Assembly (NCBI RefSeq): GCF_900177685.1
Contig: NZ_FXAY01000001.1
Location: forward strand, 806,001-870,000
Source: Agreia pratensis
GTDB taxonomy: Bacteria > Actinomycetota > Actinomycetes > Actinomycetales > Microbacteriaceae
Length of the DNA: 64,000 bases
Direction of reading: 5' to 3'
Of the stretch, positions 6,845-15,689 are shown in pieces. The position numbers and the translations under genes were made by a program. The notes below the pieces were generated by a model. The model was not told the origin of the DNA, made no database searches, and was given only the letters and a program-made list of their open reading frames with translations. The stretch's first letter is position 1, and every line of letters starts with the position of its first letter.

Positions 6845-8518
6845 CTAGCCGCTCGTGCGCGGGATCGCCTCGAGCAAGGCGCGGGTATAGGGATGCTCAG
6901 GGCGCGCGAAGATCTGATCGACCGTGCCGCTTTCTACGACCTTCCCCCGCTTCAGCACCGACACCGTGTCGGCGAGCTGCCTGACCAGCGCCAAGTCGTG
7001 CGACACGAGCAGGTACGACAGGCCATGCTCGCGTTGCAGACGAGAAAGAAGTTCGAGGATGCCCGCCTGCACACTCACGTCGAGCGCCGAGGTCGGTTCG
7101 TCGAGCACCAGCACGTCTGGCCGCACGACAAGGGCACGGGCAATGGCCACGCGCTGGCGTTGACCACCAGACAGCTGGCTCGGTCGGCGCGACAGAACGG
7201 ATGCCGGCAGCCCCACCTCGTCGAGCGTCTGCTGAACGAGTCGGGCACGCTCTGATCGTTCGTCGACGCGGAAACGGTCGAGCGGCTCCCGCACGATCTT
7301 GCTCACCCGCCAGGTGGGATCGAGTGACGTGAACGGATTCTGGTAGACGAGCTGCAGGTGCCGTCTGAGGCTGCGCAGCTCCGCCGCCGTCTGCCCGTGC
7401 ACCCGCGAGCCCGCTACCTCGATCTGTCCGGCATCCGGCTGTTCGAGGCCCAACAGAAGGCGTACCGCGGTGGTCTTGCCCGACCCCGATTCGCCGACGA
7501 GCGCGTGGGTCGTTCCCTTCTCGAGCGTAAACGAGACGCCGTCGAGCGCCGCCACCTCGCCATCGCCCGAGCGGAACCGCTTGGAGACATCGCGAACCTC
7601 GACAGCGCGAACCGTGACAGGTGCGGCATCGGCGGATGGAGCAGTGCGCTGGACGCGGTATCGGTCGGGGTTGAGGGCGGGCACATCGGCATGCAACTGC
7701 CGCGCGTACTCCGACGTCGGAGCCGAGAAGACCTGTCTCGACGAACCGCTCTCTTCGACGACCCCGTTCTTCAACACCACGATCGAATCCGCCCGCTCGG
7801 CGGCGACCGCGAGATCGTGCGTGATGAGCAGCAGACCGATGCCCAGGTCTCGTCGCAGTTCGGAGAGCAGGTCGAGAATGAGCTTCTGGATGGTCACGTC
7901 GAGCGCCGACGTGGGCTCGTCGGCGACGATGAGCGCCGGCCTCGGCAGCACGGTCAGCCCGATGAGAACACGTTGCAGCATTCCGCCTGAGAGCTGATGC
8001 GGATACGAGGCGTAGACCCGCTCGGGGTCGGGCAGGCCGACCTGCTCGAAAACCGACAGGATGTTTCGGCGCCGGACCCGCGCATCCGATTCGCCCGCGA
8101 GCGCCGCCGCCTCGTGTGCCTGCGAACCGATGGTGCGCACCGGGTTCAAGGCCGACGACGGATCTTGCGGAATATAGCCCAGCAGGCGGCCGCGCAGAGG
8201 CCTGAACTGCCGCTCGGGCAACCCGAACAGTTCTCGTCCTTCGAGACTCACCCGTCCGCTCGTGGCGCTCTCGCCCGAGGGAAGCAGACGCAGGATGCTC
8301 TTCGCCACCGTCGACTTTCCCGAACCTGACTCGCCGATCAGTGCCAGGCTCTGCCCGCGCTCGAGAGAGAATCCCACGTCGCGCACGACCGTGGTGTCGC
8401 CATATGCGACTGCCAGGCCCTCGACGGTGAGGAGAGAGGCGCCATCGGGCCGGCCGGAACGGGCGGTCGGCGCGACGGCAGGAAGCACCTGCCGCGTGCT
8501 CTCGATCGATACGGTCAT
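6845..8518 (-). CDS. Fused dipeptide/oligopeptide-type ABC ATPase (DppD-DppF type)
   Basis: 557 residues with two complete ABC ATPase halves. Walker A is GESGSGKST in the first half and GESGSGKTT in the second. Signature motifs are LSGGM and LSGGQ, and Walker B motifs are LIVADEPTS and LVLDEPTS. The double ATPase energises import by the two permeases encoded just upstream in the operon (8515-10331). Start ATG 8518 overlaps the stop of the DppC-type gene by 4 bp; upstream in-frame sequence is not coding. The substrate class (peptides, opines, nickel or sugars) is not set by the ATPase. Confidence 0.93.
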   Translation of the reverse strand: MTVSIESTRQVLPAVAPTARSGRPDGASLLTVEGLAVAYGDTTVVRDVGFSLERGQSLALIGESGSGKSTVAKSILRLLPSGESATSGRVSLEGRELFGLPERQFRPLRGRLLGYIPQDPSSALNPVRTIGSQAHEAAALAGESDARVRRRNILSVFEQVGLPDPERVYASYPHQLSGGMLQRVLIGLTVLPRPALIVADEPTSALDVTIQKLILDLLSELRRDLGIGLLLITHDLAVAAERADSIVVLKNGVVEESGSSRQVFSAPTSEYARQLHADVPALNPDRYRVQRTAPSADAAPVTVRAVEVRDVSKRFRSGDGEVAALDGVSFTLEKGTTHALVGESGSGKTTAVRLLLGLEQPDAGQIEVAGSRVHGQTAAELRSLRRHLQLVYQNPFTSLDPTWRVSKIVREPLDRFRVDERSERARLVQQTLDEVGLPASVLSRRPSQLSGGQRQRVAIARALVVRPDVLVLDEPTSALDVSVQAGILELLSRLQREHGLSYLLVSHDLALVRQLADTVSVLKRGKVVESGTVDQIFARPEHPYTRALLEAIPRTSG

Positions 8519-9366
8519 CGTGTTCTCCTCAACCAGGTACTGATGCGGTTCACAGAGAGAACGGTGATCACGATCACCAGCGCGGGAGCGTAGATGAGCC
8601 ACGGTGCGGTCGCGTACGACTTGCCCGAGGCCACAAGCAGGCCCCAATCGGATGCCGGTGGCGGGTCTCCGTAGCCGAGGAACGCGAGCGAGGCGATCAC
8701 CAGAATCGAGGTGCCGAACTGCAGGACGGCGAGTGCGACCACCGACTTGTAGGTGTTCGGAAGGATGTGCCCGAGCAGCGCGTGGAGCCTGTTGCCACCC
8801 TGCAGGTAGGAGGCCTCGACGAACACAGATCCGCGCGCCCTCAGCACCTCGGCGCGCATGAGCCGGGCGAAGATCGCGATCGCGGAGACTCCCGTCGCGA
8901 TCGCCGCGTTGATCGTCTGGAAACCGAGCGAACTGACGATGACGACGGCGAGGAGGAAGCTCGGGATGGCCAGCAGCACGTCGACGACTCTGCCGAGCAC
9001 GACATCGACCGCCCCGCGGAGGAACCCACTCGCCAAACCGATGATGCTGCCGACGACGAGTCCGATCGAGACGGCCACCAGCGCGCTCGTCACCGACGAT
9101 GCCGTTCCGTACACGACACGGGCGAACACATCCCGTCCGAGGTGATCGGTTCCGAACCAGTGCGCGCCGCTCGGCGCCGTCAGCTTCTCGGCCGTGTCTC
9201 CGACCGACGGGTCGAATGAGGTGAACAGCCACGGCACCAGCGACCACAGCAGCACGATGACGATGACGACTGCGGCGACCGCCACCGTCGGCGGCACGCG
9301 AACGGCCGATTGCCGTGCGGCGCGAAGTCGATCCGACGGTCTCAGGAGCGCTGTCAAGCTGGTCAT
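8515..9366 (-). CDS. ABC importer permease, DppC type
   Basis: 283 residues. A long N-terminal stretch comes before the first membrane helix, and a short domain after it ends in FGTDHLGRDVFARVVYG, the signature of DppC/OppC permeases. The EAA-type coupling loop (ARLMRAEVLRARGSVFVEAS) is present. It pairs with the DppB-type permease to form the channel. It overlaps both neighbours by 4 bp (starts and stops as ATGA), so the importer genes are tightly coupled. Confidence 0.93.
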   Translation of the reverse strand: MTSLTALLRPSDRLRAARQSAVRVPPTVAVAAVVIVIVLLWSLVPWLFTSFDPSVGDTAEKLTAPSGAHWFGTDHLGRDVFARVVYGTASSVTSALVAVSIGLVVGSIIGLASGFLRGAVDVVLGRVVDVLLAIPSFLLAVVIVSSLGFQTINAAIATGVSAIAIFARLMRAEVLRARGSVFVEASYLQGGNRLHALLGHILPNTYKSVVALAVLQFGTSILVIASLAFLGYGDPPPASDWGLLVASGKSYATAPWLIYAPALVIVITVLSVNRISTWLRRTR

Positions 9367-10331
9367 ACCGGCACCACGACCTTTCGTTCGGACTTCACGT
9401 CGAGCCGGGGATCCAGGAGCGGCGACACGAGGTCGGCGAGCAGATTGACCGTGACGAAGACCACGGCCGCGAGCGATACCACGGCCTGCAGAACAGGCAC
9501 GTCCTGGCTTGTGACCGCCTTCTGCACAACCGTGCCGAGTCCGTCGCGACCGAAGATCGTCTCGGTGATCACGGCCCCTCCGAGCAGTTCGCCCACGACG
9601 AGCGCGATCATCGCGACGGCGGGAAGCATGGACGGCTTGACCAGATGCCGCGCGAACAGTCGCGCCTGGCTCAGGCCTCGGGAGCGCGCGACAAGCGCGT
9701 ACTCCTGCCGGGACTCATGATCGAGGTTGGCGATGAGTACCTCCGCCAGCGGCGCCGATACCGGGATGGCGAGGGTCAGGGCCGCGAACAGGGTTGCCGC
9801 AGCGCTATCGGGGTCGATGGTGGTGAAGGTGTGCAGCCGGAACGCGAAGAGCTCGATCAGAACGAGGCCGACGACGAAGTTGGGAACCGACAGGAAGAGC
9901 GACGGCACCGATCGCAGCACTCCGCGCGCCCACCTGCTCGGCAGGTACTGCACGCCGTACGCGATCGCCACCGCGATCACCACGGAGAGCGCCAGTGCGG
10001 TGCCCGCCAGTGTCAGCGTCGAAGGCAGCGCATCGCCCACGAGCTGCGACACCGGCAGGTTGGACTGCAGCGAGAACCCGAGGTCGCCGGTGACAAAACG
10101 TCCGAGCGAGAGGATCAGCTGGATGATCACCGGCTTGTCGAGTCCATAGTGCGCGACGATCTGCTGGATCTGGTCGTCTGAGAGTCCGTTCTGCGGATCG
10201 CGCAGCATGTTGGTGATCGGATCGCCGGGCAGCACGCTGATCACCAGGAAGGTTCCGATGTACGCCAGCAGGACGACGACCAGCGCTTGGGCGGCCCGAA
10301 GCAGCGCGTACCGCCCGTAGGACTTGGTCAC
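9363..10331 (-). CDS. ABC importer permease, DppB type
   Basis: 322 residues with six predicted membrane helices. The N-terminus (RYALLRAAQALVVVLLAY, then VLPGDPI) and the loop with QEYALVARSRGLS are diagnostic of DppB/OppB/GsiC permeases. It overlaps the upstream binding-protein gene and the downstream DppC gene by 4 bp each. It forms the membrane channel with DppC. Confidence 0.93.
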   Translation of the reverse strand: MTKSYGRYALLRAAQALVVVLLAYIGTFLVISVLPGDPITNMLRDPQNGLSDDQIQQIVAHYGLDKPVIIQLILSLGRFVTGDLGFSLQSNLPVSQLVGDALPSTLTLAGTALALSVVIAVAIAYGVQYLPSRWARGVLRSVPSLFLSVPNFVVGLVLIELFAFRLHTFTTIDPDSAAATLFAALTLAIPVSAPLAEVLIANLDHESRQEYALVARSRGLSQARLFARHLVKPSMLPAVAMIALVVGELLGGAVITETIFGRDGLGTVVQKAVTSQDVPVLQAVVSLAAVVFVTVNLLADLVSPLLDPRLDVKSERKVVVPV

Positions 10332-11974
10332 GGCGCTATCCAGGCGGCCGCGAAGTTGGCGAACGCCAGACCGTTGAACGTCACGCCCTTGATGTTCGGC
10401 GACAGCAGGTAGAGGCGCTGCACGAGCTGAACGGTCGGAATCGAGTATCCCTGCTCGAGCACGTACTGCTGCAGATCTTTGACGAGCGCGGTTCGCGAAT
10501 CGCGATCCGAGGCGGTGGCGATTCCGTTTGCCAGCTCATTCAGCTTCTCGTCGCCTGTTCCCGCCTTGAACCAGTCCTCGCCCTTGTTCTGGCTAGTCAG
10601 GACTCCGGCGACGGTGCCCACATCGACGAAGCTGCGCGAGGTCTGGAACAAGGGCGGCTGGTGCGCGATGATCGCGGCGTAACCCGACACATCGACGACG
10701 TTCAGGTTCACCTTGATGCCGATGCGCTTCAGCTGCTGAGCGATGAGCTCGTCCTCGGCCTGGGTCGATGGCACATAGGGATTGGGGGTCACGGTGAACT
10801 CGAGCGTCGCGCCGTCTTTCGATCGATACCCGTCGGAGCCGAGCACCCAGCCCGCTCCGTCGAGCAGCTTCTCCGACTTGTCGGGGTCATACGAGAGCAG
10901 ATCGCTGTAGTCGCCCGCCTCGGGAACGTTGCCTTGCAGGAAGGACCGTGCAACCTCCCAGTCACCCGTGTACACGGTGTCGACGATGTTCTGCCGATCA
11001 ATGCCGTGCTGGATGGCCTGCCGGACGGCGAGTTCGTTCGTCGGAGCGACACTGGTATCGACCTGGAATCCGTCGGTGAAGCCCAGGTAGCGCGGGGTGT
11101 CCACGACGAGGCCCTGGTCGGTGAGCGACTCGATCTCCTGCGGTTCGACGTTGTAGGCGACGTCGGCCTGCCGCGACGCGACGGTCGACGTACGCACCGA
11201 GGTGTCTTTGATCACCTTGTAGGTGATGGTGTCGAGATACGCAGCGCCGCTATGGCCGGTCGCCTCCGGCCCCCAGTCGTAGTCGGGCCGTTTCTCGAGC
11301 ACATAGCTATCGCCCTGTGTCACCGATTTCACCGTGAACGGCCCACTGCCGACCTGCTTCGTGAGATCGGCCTGGTCGTCGATCGACAGAGCCAAGGTCG
11401 CGGGCGACAGCAGGATCGCACCGTGGTACGCCAGCGTCGGAATGAAGCTCAGCGCAGGTGAGGTGAAGACGACATGCACTGTCGAGCTGTCCGTCGCCTC
11501 CGCGTGATCGAAGTTGCCCGATGGAAAGAGTCCCACCTTGCTGATACCGCGGTCGGGGTCGCCTTTCGCCCAGATGTTGATGTTGTCGACGACCGCGGCC
11601 GCATCGAGCGGAGTGCCGTCAGAGAAGGTGACGCCCTCTTTGAGGTGCAGAACGAACTCGGTCGCCCCGTTCAACTCCTCCCAGCTGGTGGCGATCCAGG
11701 GGCTGAGCTGTCCCTTCTCATCGACATAGATGAGCTTGTCGGTGATCTCGCCCCACAGGTTGCCCTCGTAGCTCGAGATCGATGTCTTGCTCGAGACCCA
11801 GCCGGCGTCGTAGCCCTGAATGAGGAACGTCAGATTGCCGCCCTCAACCGGGGTCGAGTCAGAGGACGCCTGACCGGGGGGTGTGCCCGCGGCGCACGCC
11901 GCGAGAAGTACCGTCGTCGCGGCAACGGCGATGGCTGCACGAGCCGCTCGCCGTACTGTCGTCGAGATCGTCAT
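10328..11974 (-). CDS. Family 5 extracellular solute-binding lipoprotein of the ABC importer
   Basis: 548 residues. A signal peptide runs to a lipobox with Cys at residue 27 (LAAC). The SBP_bac_5 fold is indicated by length, by the segment WEELNGATEFVLHLKEGVTF and by DGTPLDAAAVVDNI, as in peptide-, nickel- and opine-binding proteins. It is tethered outside the membrane and delivers substrate to the permeases that follow. ATG 11974 gives a proper signal peptide; longer in-frame versions do not. It lies 41 bp after the FAD-oxidase gene and is probably co-transcribed with it. Confidence 0.92.
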   Translation of the reverse strand: MTISTTVRRAARAAIAVAATTVLLAACAAGTPPGQASSDSTPVEGGNLTFLIQGYDAGWVSSKTSISSYEGNLWGEITDKLIYVDEKGQLSPWIATSWEELNGATEFVLHLKEGVTFSDGTPLDAAAVVDNINIWAKGDPDRGISKVGLFPSGNFDHAEATDSSTVHVVFTSPALSFIPTLAYHGAILLSPATLALSIDDQADLTKQVGSGPFTVKSVTQGDSYVLEKRPDYDWGPEATGHSGAAYLDTITYKVIKDTSVRTSTVASRQADVAYNVEPQEIESLTDQGLVVDTPRYLGFTDGFQVDTSVAPTNELAVRQAIQHGIDRQNIVDTVYTGDWEVARSFLQGNVPEAGDYSDLLSYDPDKSEKLLDGAGWVLGSDGYRSKDGATLEFTVTPNPYVPSTQAEDELIAQQLKRIGIKVNLNVVDVSGYAAIIAHQPPLFQTSRSFVDVGTVAGVLTSQNKGEDWFKAGTGDEKLNELANGIATASDRDSRTALVKDLQQYVLEQGYSIPTVQLVQRLYLLSPNIKGVTFNGLAFANFAAAWIAP

Positions 11975-12015
11975 GGTGTTTCTCTTTCTGCTGAATAGGT
12001 GCACGAAAGCGCGAC

Positions 12016-13437
12016 TCAGATGGCCTTGCCGGGATTGAACAGGTGCTGCGGATCGACGGCGGCCTTGATGGCGCGTTGCGCTTCTATCGAGCGCTGTGAC
12101 AGTTCTAGAGCGGCCCACTCGCGCTTGAGCGTCCCGATTCCGTGCTCGCCCGAGACGGTGCCGCCGAGTGCCAGAGCGATGCGAACGAGTTCCGTGGCAG
12201 CCTCCGCAAGTGACTCCGGAATGACCGCGGGGTCGTCGCCCTGCCTGATCTCCTGTGTGATCAACGGGTGCAGATTTCCGTCTCCCGCGTGGGAGACCGC
12301 CGAGATCTCGACGCCGAAACGGGCCTCCAGCGCGGCGAAGGAACGATAGACGGCAGGGAGCGCCGACTTGGGAACCGCGATGTCTTCGCCGATGAAGCGG
12401 CGCGACCCGGGCAGGCCCCGGCCGTGTCGGCGCAGCTCCCAGAGAGCGACGCTGTCTTCGTCCGACTCCACCGTGACGCGCGCGCCGACTCTCGTCAGAG
12501 CATCCTCGAGGTCTGCGGCCTGCTCGTCGATGCCGTAACCATCGAGCTCGATCAGAATGAGCGATTCGCCCCGCTCACGGAGTCGGGTGCCGGAGTGCGC
12601 GTCGATGCCCTCGAGGCTGACCTTGTCGAAGAACTCGATGATGGCCGGCCGCACCGGTGAGAGGGTGATCGCGCCCAGACCCTCGGCGCCGGATGCCGTG
12701 CTGTCGAAGAACGCGGTGACGGTGCGTCGGGCTACCGGAAGAGGGCGCAGGCGAAGGGTGGCGCGCACCACGATACCCAGCACTCCCTCGGAGCCGACGA
12801 ACAGCGAGGTCAGATCGAGCCCGGTCACCCCCTTGATCGATCGATGACCGACGCTGATGAGGCTGCCGTCGGCGAGTACGACGTCGAGGGCCAGCACCGA
12901 CTCCCGGGTCACCCCGTACTTCGCGCATCGCAGCCCCCCTGCGTTCGTTGCGATGTTGCCGCCGATGGTCGAGATCTCGAAGCTGGCGGGATCGGGCGCG
13001 TAGAACAGACCGAACTCCCGCAGGTGCGCGTTGAGGTCTCCGTTGATGACGCCCGGTTCGACGATCGCGACCTCGTCGAGTGGCGAGACCTCTACGATGC
13101 GGTCGAGCCTGTCGGTCGAGATGACCAGCTGCTCGCCCGTAGCGCTCGCGCCGCCGGCCAGGCCGGTTCCCGCCCCACGAGCGACCACGGTGACGCCATA
13201 TTCGGCTGCGAGCCGCACGAGCGACTGCACGTCGTCGGCCGTCGTCGGGAAGGCCACCGCGGGGCCACGAAGACCGTCGACCACCGAATCGGGCCGCGGT
13301 GCCGTCGCATAGTCATACTGATAGGCCGCGGTGTCGGTGGATGCCGGCCGCACGTCGATCTGCGGGTGCCGGTTCGCCACGGCGCGCATCAGTGCGTCGG
13401 CCGGGCTGATAGTCGCGGTCGTGTCGGCTGAGGTCAT
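12016..13437 (-). CDS. FAD-linked oxidase, GlcD / D-2-hydroxyacid dehydrogenase type
   Basis: 473 residues. The PCMH-type FAD-binding half is at about 55-235, with VVARGAGTGLAGGA and the FAD-contact segment STIGGNIATNAGGL. The FAD-oxidase C-terminal domain follows and ends in the conserved GTVSGEHGIGTLKR. Members oxidise glycolate, D-lactate or other 2-hydroxy acids. As first gene of the operon with a complete importer, it probably oxidises the imported compound or a product of it. GGAAGGGA lies about 8 nt before the ATG. Which acid it uses cannot be read from the sequence. Confidence 0.9.
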   Translation of the reverse strand: MTSADTTATISPADALMRAVANRHPQIDVRPASTDTAAYQYDYATAPRPDSVVDGLRGPAVAFPTTADDVQSLVRLAAEYGVTVVARGAGTGLAGGASATGEQLVISTDRLDRIVEVSPLDEVAIVEPGVINGDLNAHLREFGLFYAPDPASFEISTIGGNIATNAGGLRCAKYGVTRESVLALDVVLADGSLISVGHRSIKGVTGLDLTSLFVGSEGVLGIVVRATLRLRPLPVARRTVTAFFDSTASGAEGLGAITLSPVRPAIIEFFDKVSLEGIDAHSGTRLRERGESLILIELDGYGIDEQAADLEDALTRVGARVTVESDEDSVALWELRRHGRGLPGSRRFIGEDIAVPKSALPAVYRSFAALEARFGVEISAVSHAGDGNLHPLITQEIRQGDDPAVIPESLAEAATELVRIALALGGTVSGEHGIGTLKREWAALELSQRSIEAQRAIKAAVDPQHLFNPGKAI

Positions 13438-13502
13438 CGTCGATCGGTCCCTTCCTCGTCAGGAGACCGATACTGCTGTGACCGAGACCTGCGCGACGGT
13501 TC

Positions 13503-13539
13503 TCGGCGTAACTTTTAGACGCCGACGTAACACAACGTC
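13503..13539 (-). promoter_or_regulatory. Candidate operators upstream of the FAD-oxidase/importer operon
   Basis: TCGGCGT (13503-13509) and ACGCCGA (13519-13525) form 7-bp arms around an AT-rich 9-bp spacer. GACGT/ACGTC (13524-13539) follows immediately. The pair sits 65-100 bp before the operon's first ATG, where a regulator would bind. No regulator gene is adjacent. Confidence 0.35.
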
Positions 13540-13573
13540 AGCTGATTTCGCCTCGCCAGCCGTCTGTGTGAAG

Positions 13574-13597
13574 CACCTTCGCCGGCTCGCGAGGGTG
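13574..13597 (-). terminator. Hairpin after the siderophore-binding protein gene
   Basis: CACCTTCGC and GCGAGGGTG pair over 9 bp (one G-U) around a 6-nt loop. It begins about 20 bp beyond the stop of the minus-strand binding-protein gene, so it probably separates that gene from the next operon. There is no U-run. Confidence 0.45.
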
Positions 13598-13617
13598 AGG
13601 CATCCGACCTCAGGTGC

Positions 13618-14649
13618 CTAGCCGCCCAGCGTCTTCTCCAACTGCGACAGCACACCTCGGGCCGCAGTCGGTCCGACGTTGAGATAGAACACGTCGTCGT
13701 CGACCGAGACAGCGTGGTCGTCGTCGACGGCATTGAGAGTGGGCCACAACGGCAGCGAGGTGAGCTGGGTGTCGTCACCACCCTGCACTCCGTAGAAGAT
13801 CCAGTCGGCGTCGGCCTGGTCGAGCTGCTCTGAGCTGATGTCGACAGAGGTGTCATTGGTGAACTGCTGACTCTCGGGGCGAGCGAGACCCGCGTCTTCT
13901 GCGACGGATCCGCTGAACGAGGCGACGCCGAAGATGCGCGTGCGGTCGGCATTCTTCCGCAGGAACGACACCGTCGGTGCTCCCTCGACCGTGGCCCCGA
14001 AGGCCTTGGCGTCGTCCTGGTAGTCGTCGAGCCACTGCTCGGCCTGCTGGGTCTTGCCGATGGCGTCGGCGAGCAGAAGGAAGTCCTGCTTCCAGTACAG
14101 ACCCGTGCCCTGGGTGACGACGGTCGGAGCGATAGCGCTCAAGCTCGCGTACAACGCCGTCGCATCCTTGCCGGCGCTGCTCATCACGATCAGGTCGGGA
14201 GCCAGATTCGCGATCGTCTCGACGTTCGGCTCGAAGCGGCTGCCCACGTAGGTGACCGCGTCGAGCGCGGACTTGTCGTCGGGGAACGCTTTGTAGAGGT
14301 ACGACGGAATCATGTCGGCCCCGTCGCCTGAGGTCGACCCGGTGGGAACCACTCCGAGCGTCAGCAGGGCGTCGGCCTGGCCGGTGGAGATCACGACGAC
14401 CTTCTTCGGCGCGGCCTCGAGGGTCGTCGATCCTGAGAAGTGCACGACGGTGCGCGGAAATACTCCGTCGGATGCCCCGCTGCCCTTACCCTCGGGCATG
14501 GTGCGCGGGGTCACATAGCTGGTCGGATGCGCATCAGACGAGGGCGGTACCGTTGCGGCGGGCGACGCGGCGGAACATCCGGCCAGCAGGAGAACGGCGA
14601 GGGACATGGCGGCGAGCGAGGTTCGCTTCTTCAATTCGGCAGTAAACAC
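13618..14649 (-). CDS. Iron-siderophore ABC transporter substrate-binding lipoprotein (FecB/FepB type)
   Basis: 343 residues. A signal peptide with KKR and a lipobox (LAGC, Cys 25) is followed by a periplasmic-binding fold of the BtuF/FecB class. Segments such as KKVVVISTGQADALLTLGV, NVETIANLAPDLIVMSS and SYLYKAF support this. It would capture ferri-siderophore outside the membrane for the divergent permease pair. The start is a GTG. A TATGCT -10 element ends 6 bp before it, so the mRNA is probably leaderless and lies under the shared iron box. Confidence 0.9.
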   Translation of the reverse strand: MFTAELKKRTSLAAMSLAVLLLAGCSAASPAATVPPSSDAHPTSYVTPRTMPEGKGSGASDGVFPRTVVHFSGSTTLEAAPKKVVVISTGQADALLTLGVVPTGSTSGDGADMIPSYLYKAFPDDKSALDAVTYVGSRFEPNVETIANLAPDLIVMSSAGKDATALYASLSAIAPTVVTQGTGLYWKQDFLLLADAIGKTQQAEQWLDDYQDDAKAFGATVEGAPTVSFLRKNADRTRIFGVASFSGSVAEDAGLARPESQQFTNDTSVDISSEQLDQADADWIFYGVQGGDDTQLTSLPLWPTLNAVDDDHAVSVDDDVFYLNVGPTAARGVLSQLEKTLGG

Positions 14650-14653
14650 CGAC

Positions 14654-14672
14654 CAAGCATAGGCTTACCTAA
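14654..14672. promoter_or_regulatory. IdeR/DtxR-type iron box between divergent siderophore genes
   Basis: The 19-bp site ends in TAGGCTTACCTAA. Read on the other strand it is TTAGGTAAGCCTA followed by a weaker half. This matches the IdeR consensus TWAGGTWAGSCTWACCTWA over 13 consecutive positions. It overlaps the -10 elements of both divergent promoters (TAGGCT forward 14660-14665; TATGCT reverse 14661-14656) and ends directly at the permease GTG. Iron-loaded IdeR would shut both genes at once. Confidence 0.8.
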
Positions 14673-15689
14673 GTGAGCGTTTACAGGGCAGAGCGATCGC
14701 GCCGCATCCGGCTGCCTGTCGCCCTCATCGCCGGAGCCACCGTCCTCGTTCTGTTCACCGTTCTCAGCCTGGCGATCGGCTCGAAGAATCTGAGCATCGG
14801 CGAGGTCTTGAACGGGCTGCTCGCCGCAGACGGCTCTCGCGGGTCGATCATCGTCTGGCAGCTGCGCATGCCTCGAACCCTCCTCGCCATCGTGGCGGGC
14901 GCGGCTCTCGCCGTCTCGGGTGTGCTCATGCAGGCGCTGACACGCAACCCTCTCGCAGAGCCGGGACTGCTCGGTGTCAACGCTGGAGCCGCATTCTCTG
15001 TCGTCATCGCGATATCCGCGTTCGGCGCCACTCGCGGCGACGAATATCTGTGGTTCGCGTTTCTCGGAGCCGGCGCCGCCGCCGTCTTCGTCTATCTCAT
15101 CAGCATCCGCCGCACCCAGGCCAGCGACCACGCTCGTCTCGTACTCGCGGGAGTCGCGCTGACGGCAAGTCTGGGAGCGTGCACCCGCATCATCACCCTG
15201 TTCGATGCGACCGCCTTCGACTCGTACCGCTTCTGGGTGATCGGGTCGGTCGCCAACCGCGGCTTCGACACCGTCTTCTCGGTTCTGCCGTTCATCGCAG
15301 CCGGCCTCGTGCTCGCCTTCGTCTGCGGCCCATCGCTCAACGCCCTCGCCCTGGGCGACGAGCAGGCCGTCTCGCTCGGTGTGCCGGTGACGGCTTTGCG
15401 CATTCTGGTGATCGCCACGATCACGCTGCTCTGCGGCGCGGCCACGGCAGCGGCCGGCCCGATCGCATTCGTCGGGCTCGTGGTTCCGCACGTGCTGCGA
15501 CTGATCGCGGGCGTCGACCAGCGCACCATCCTGGTGCTCTCTGCTCTCGTCGGCCCGTCGCTCATGCTGGCTGCGGATGTGATCGGCCGGCTCATCGCCC
15601 AGCCGTCCGAACTCGAGGTGGGCGTGGTCACCGCGTTCCTCGGTGCCCCCGTTCTGATCGCCCTGCTTCTTCGACGGAGGCCTGCGTGA
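14673..15689 (+). CDS. Iron-siderophore ABC permease, FecCD family (FepD-like)
   Basis: 338 residues with about nine to ten membrane helices. Family segments are visible: VWQLRMPRTLLAIVAGAALA, GVLMQALTRNPLAEPGLLGV and GPIAFVGLVVPHVLRL. With the second permease it forms the membrane channel for ferri-siderophore. The GTG start lies directly after the iron box and 7 bp after a TAGGCT -10, so it is probably leaderless. The stop overlaps the next start. No FepC-type ATPase is encoded here, so the ATPase must come from elsewhere in the genome. Confidence 0.93.
   Translation: MSVYRAERSRRIRLPVALIAGATVLVLFTVLSLAIGSKNLSIGEVLNGLLAADGSRGSIIVWQLRMPRTLLAIVAGAALAVSGVLMQALTRNPLAEPGLLGVNAGAAFSVVIAISAFGATRGDEYLWFAFLGAGAAAVFVYLISIRRTQASDHARLVLAGVALTASLGACTRIITLFDATAFDSYRFWVIGSVANRGFDTVFSVLPFIAAGLVLAFVCGPSLNALALGDEQAVSLGVPVTALRILVIATITLLCGAATAAAGPIAFVGLVVPHVLRLIAGVDQRTILVLSALVGPSLMLAADVIGRLIAQPSELEVGVVTAFLGAPVLIALLLRRRPA

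Noticed and set aside
8515-9247. N-terminal extension of the fused ABC ATPase to 9247
   Set aside because: The extended part is Arg-rich and lies antisense in frame to the DppC gene; ATG 8518 overlaps the DppC stop as in the rest of the operon.
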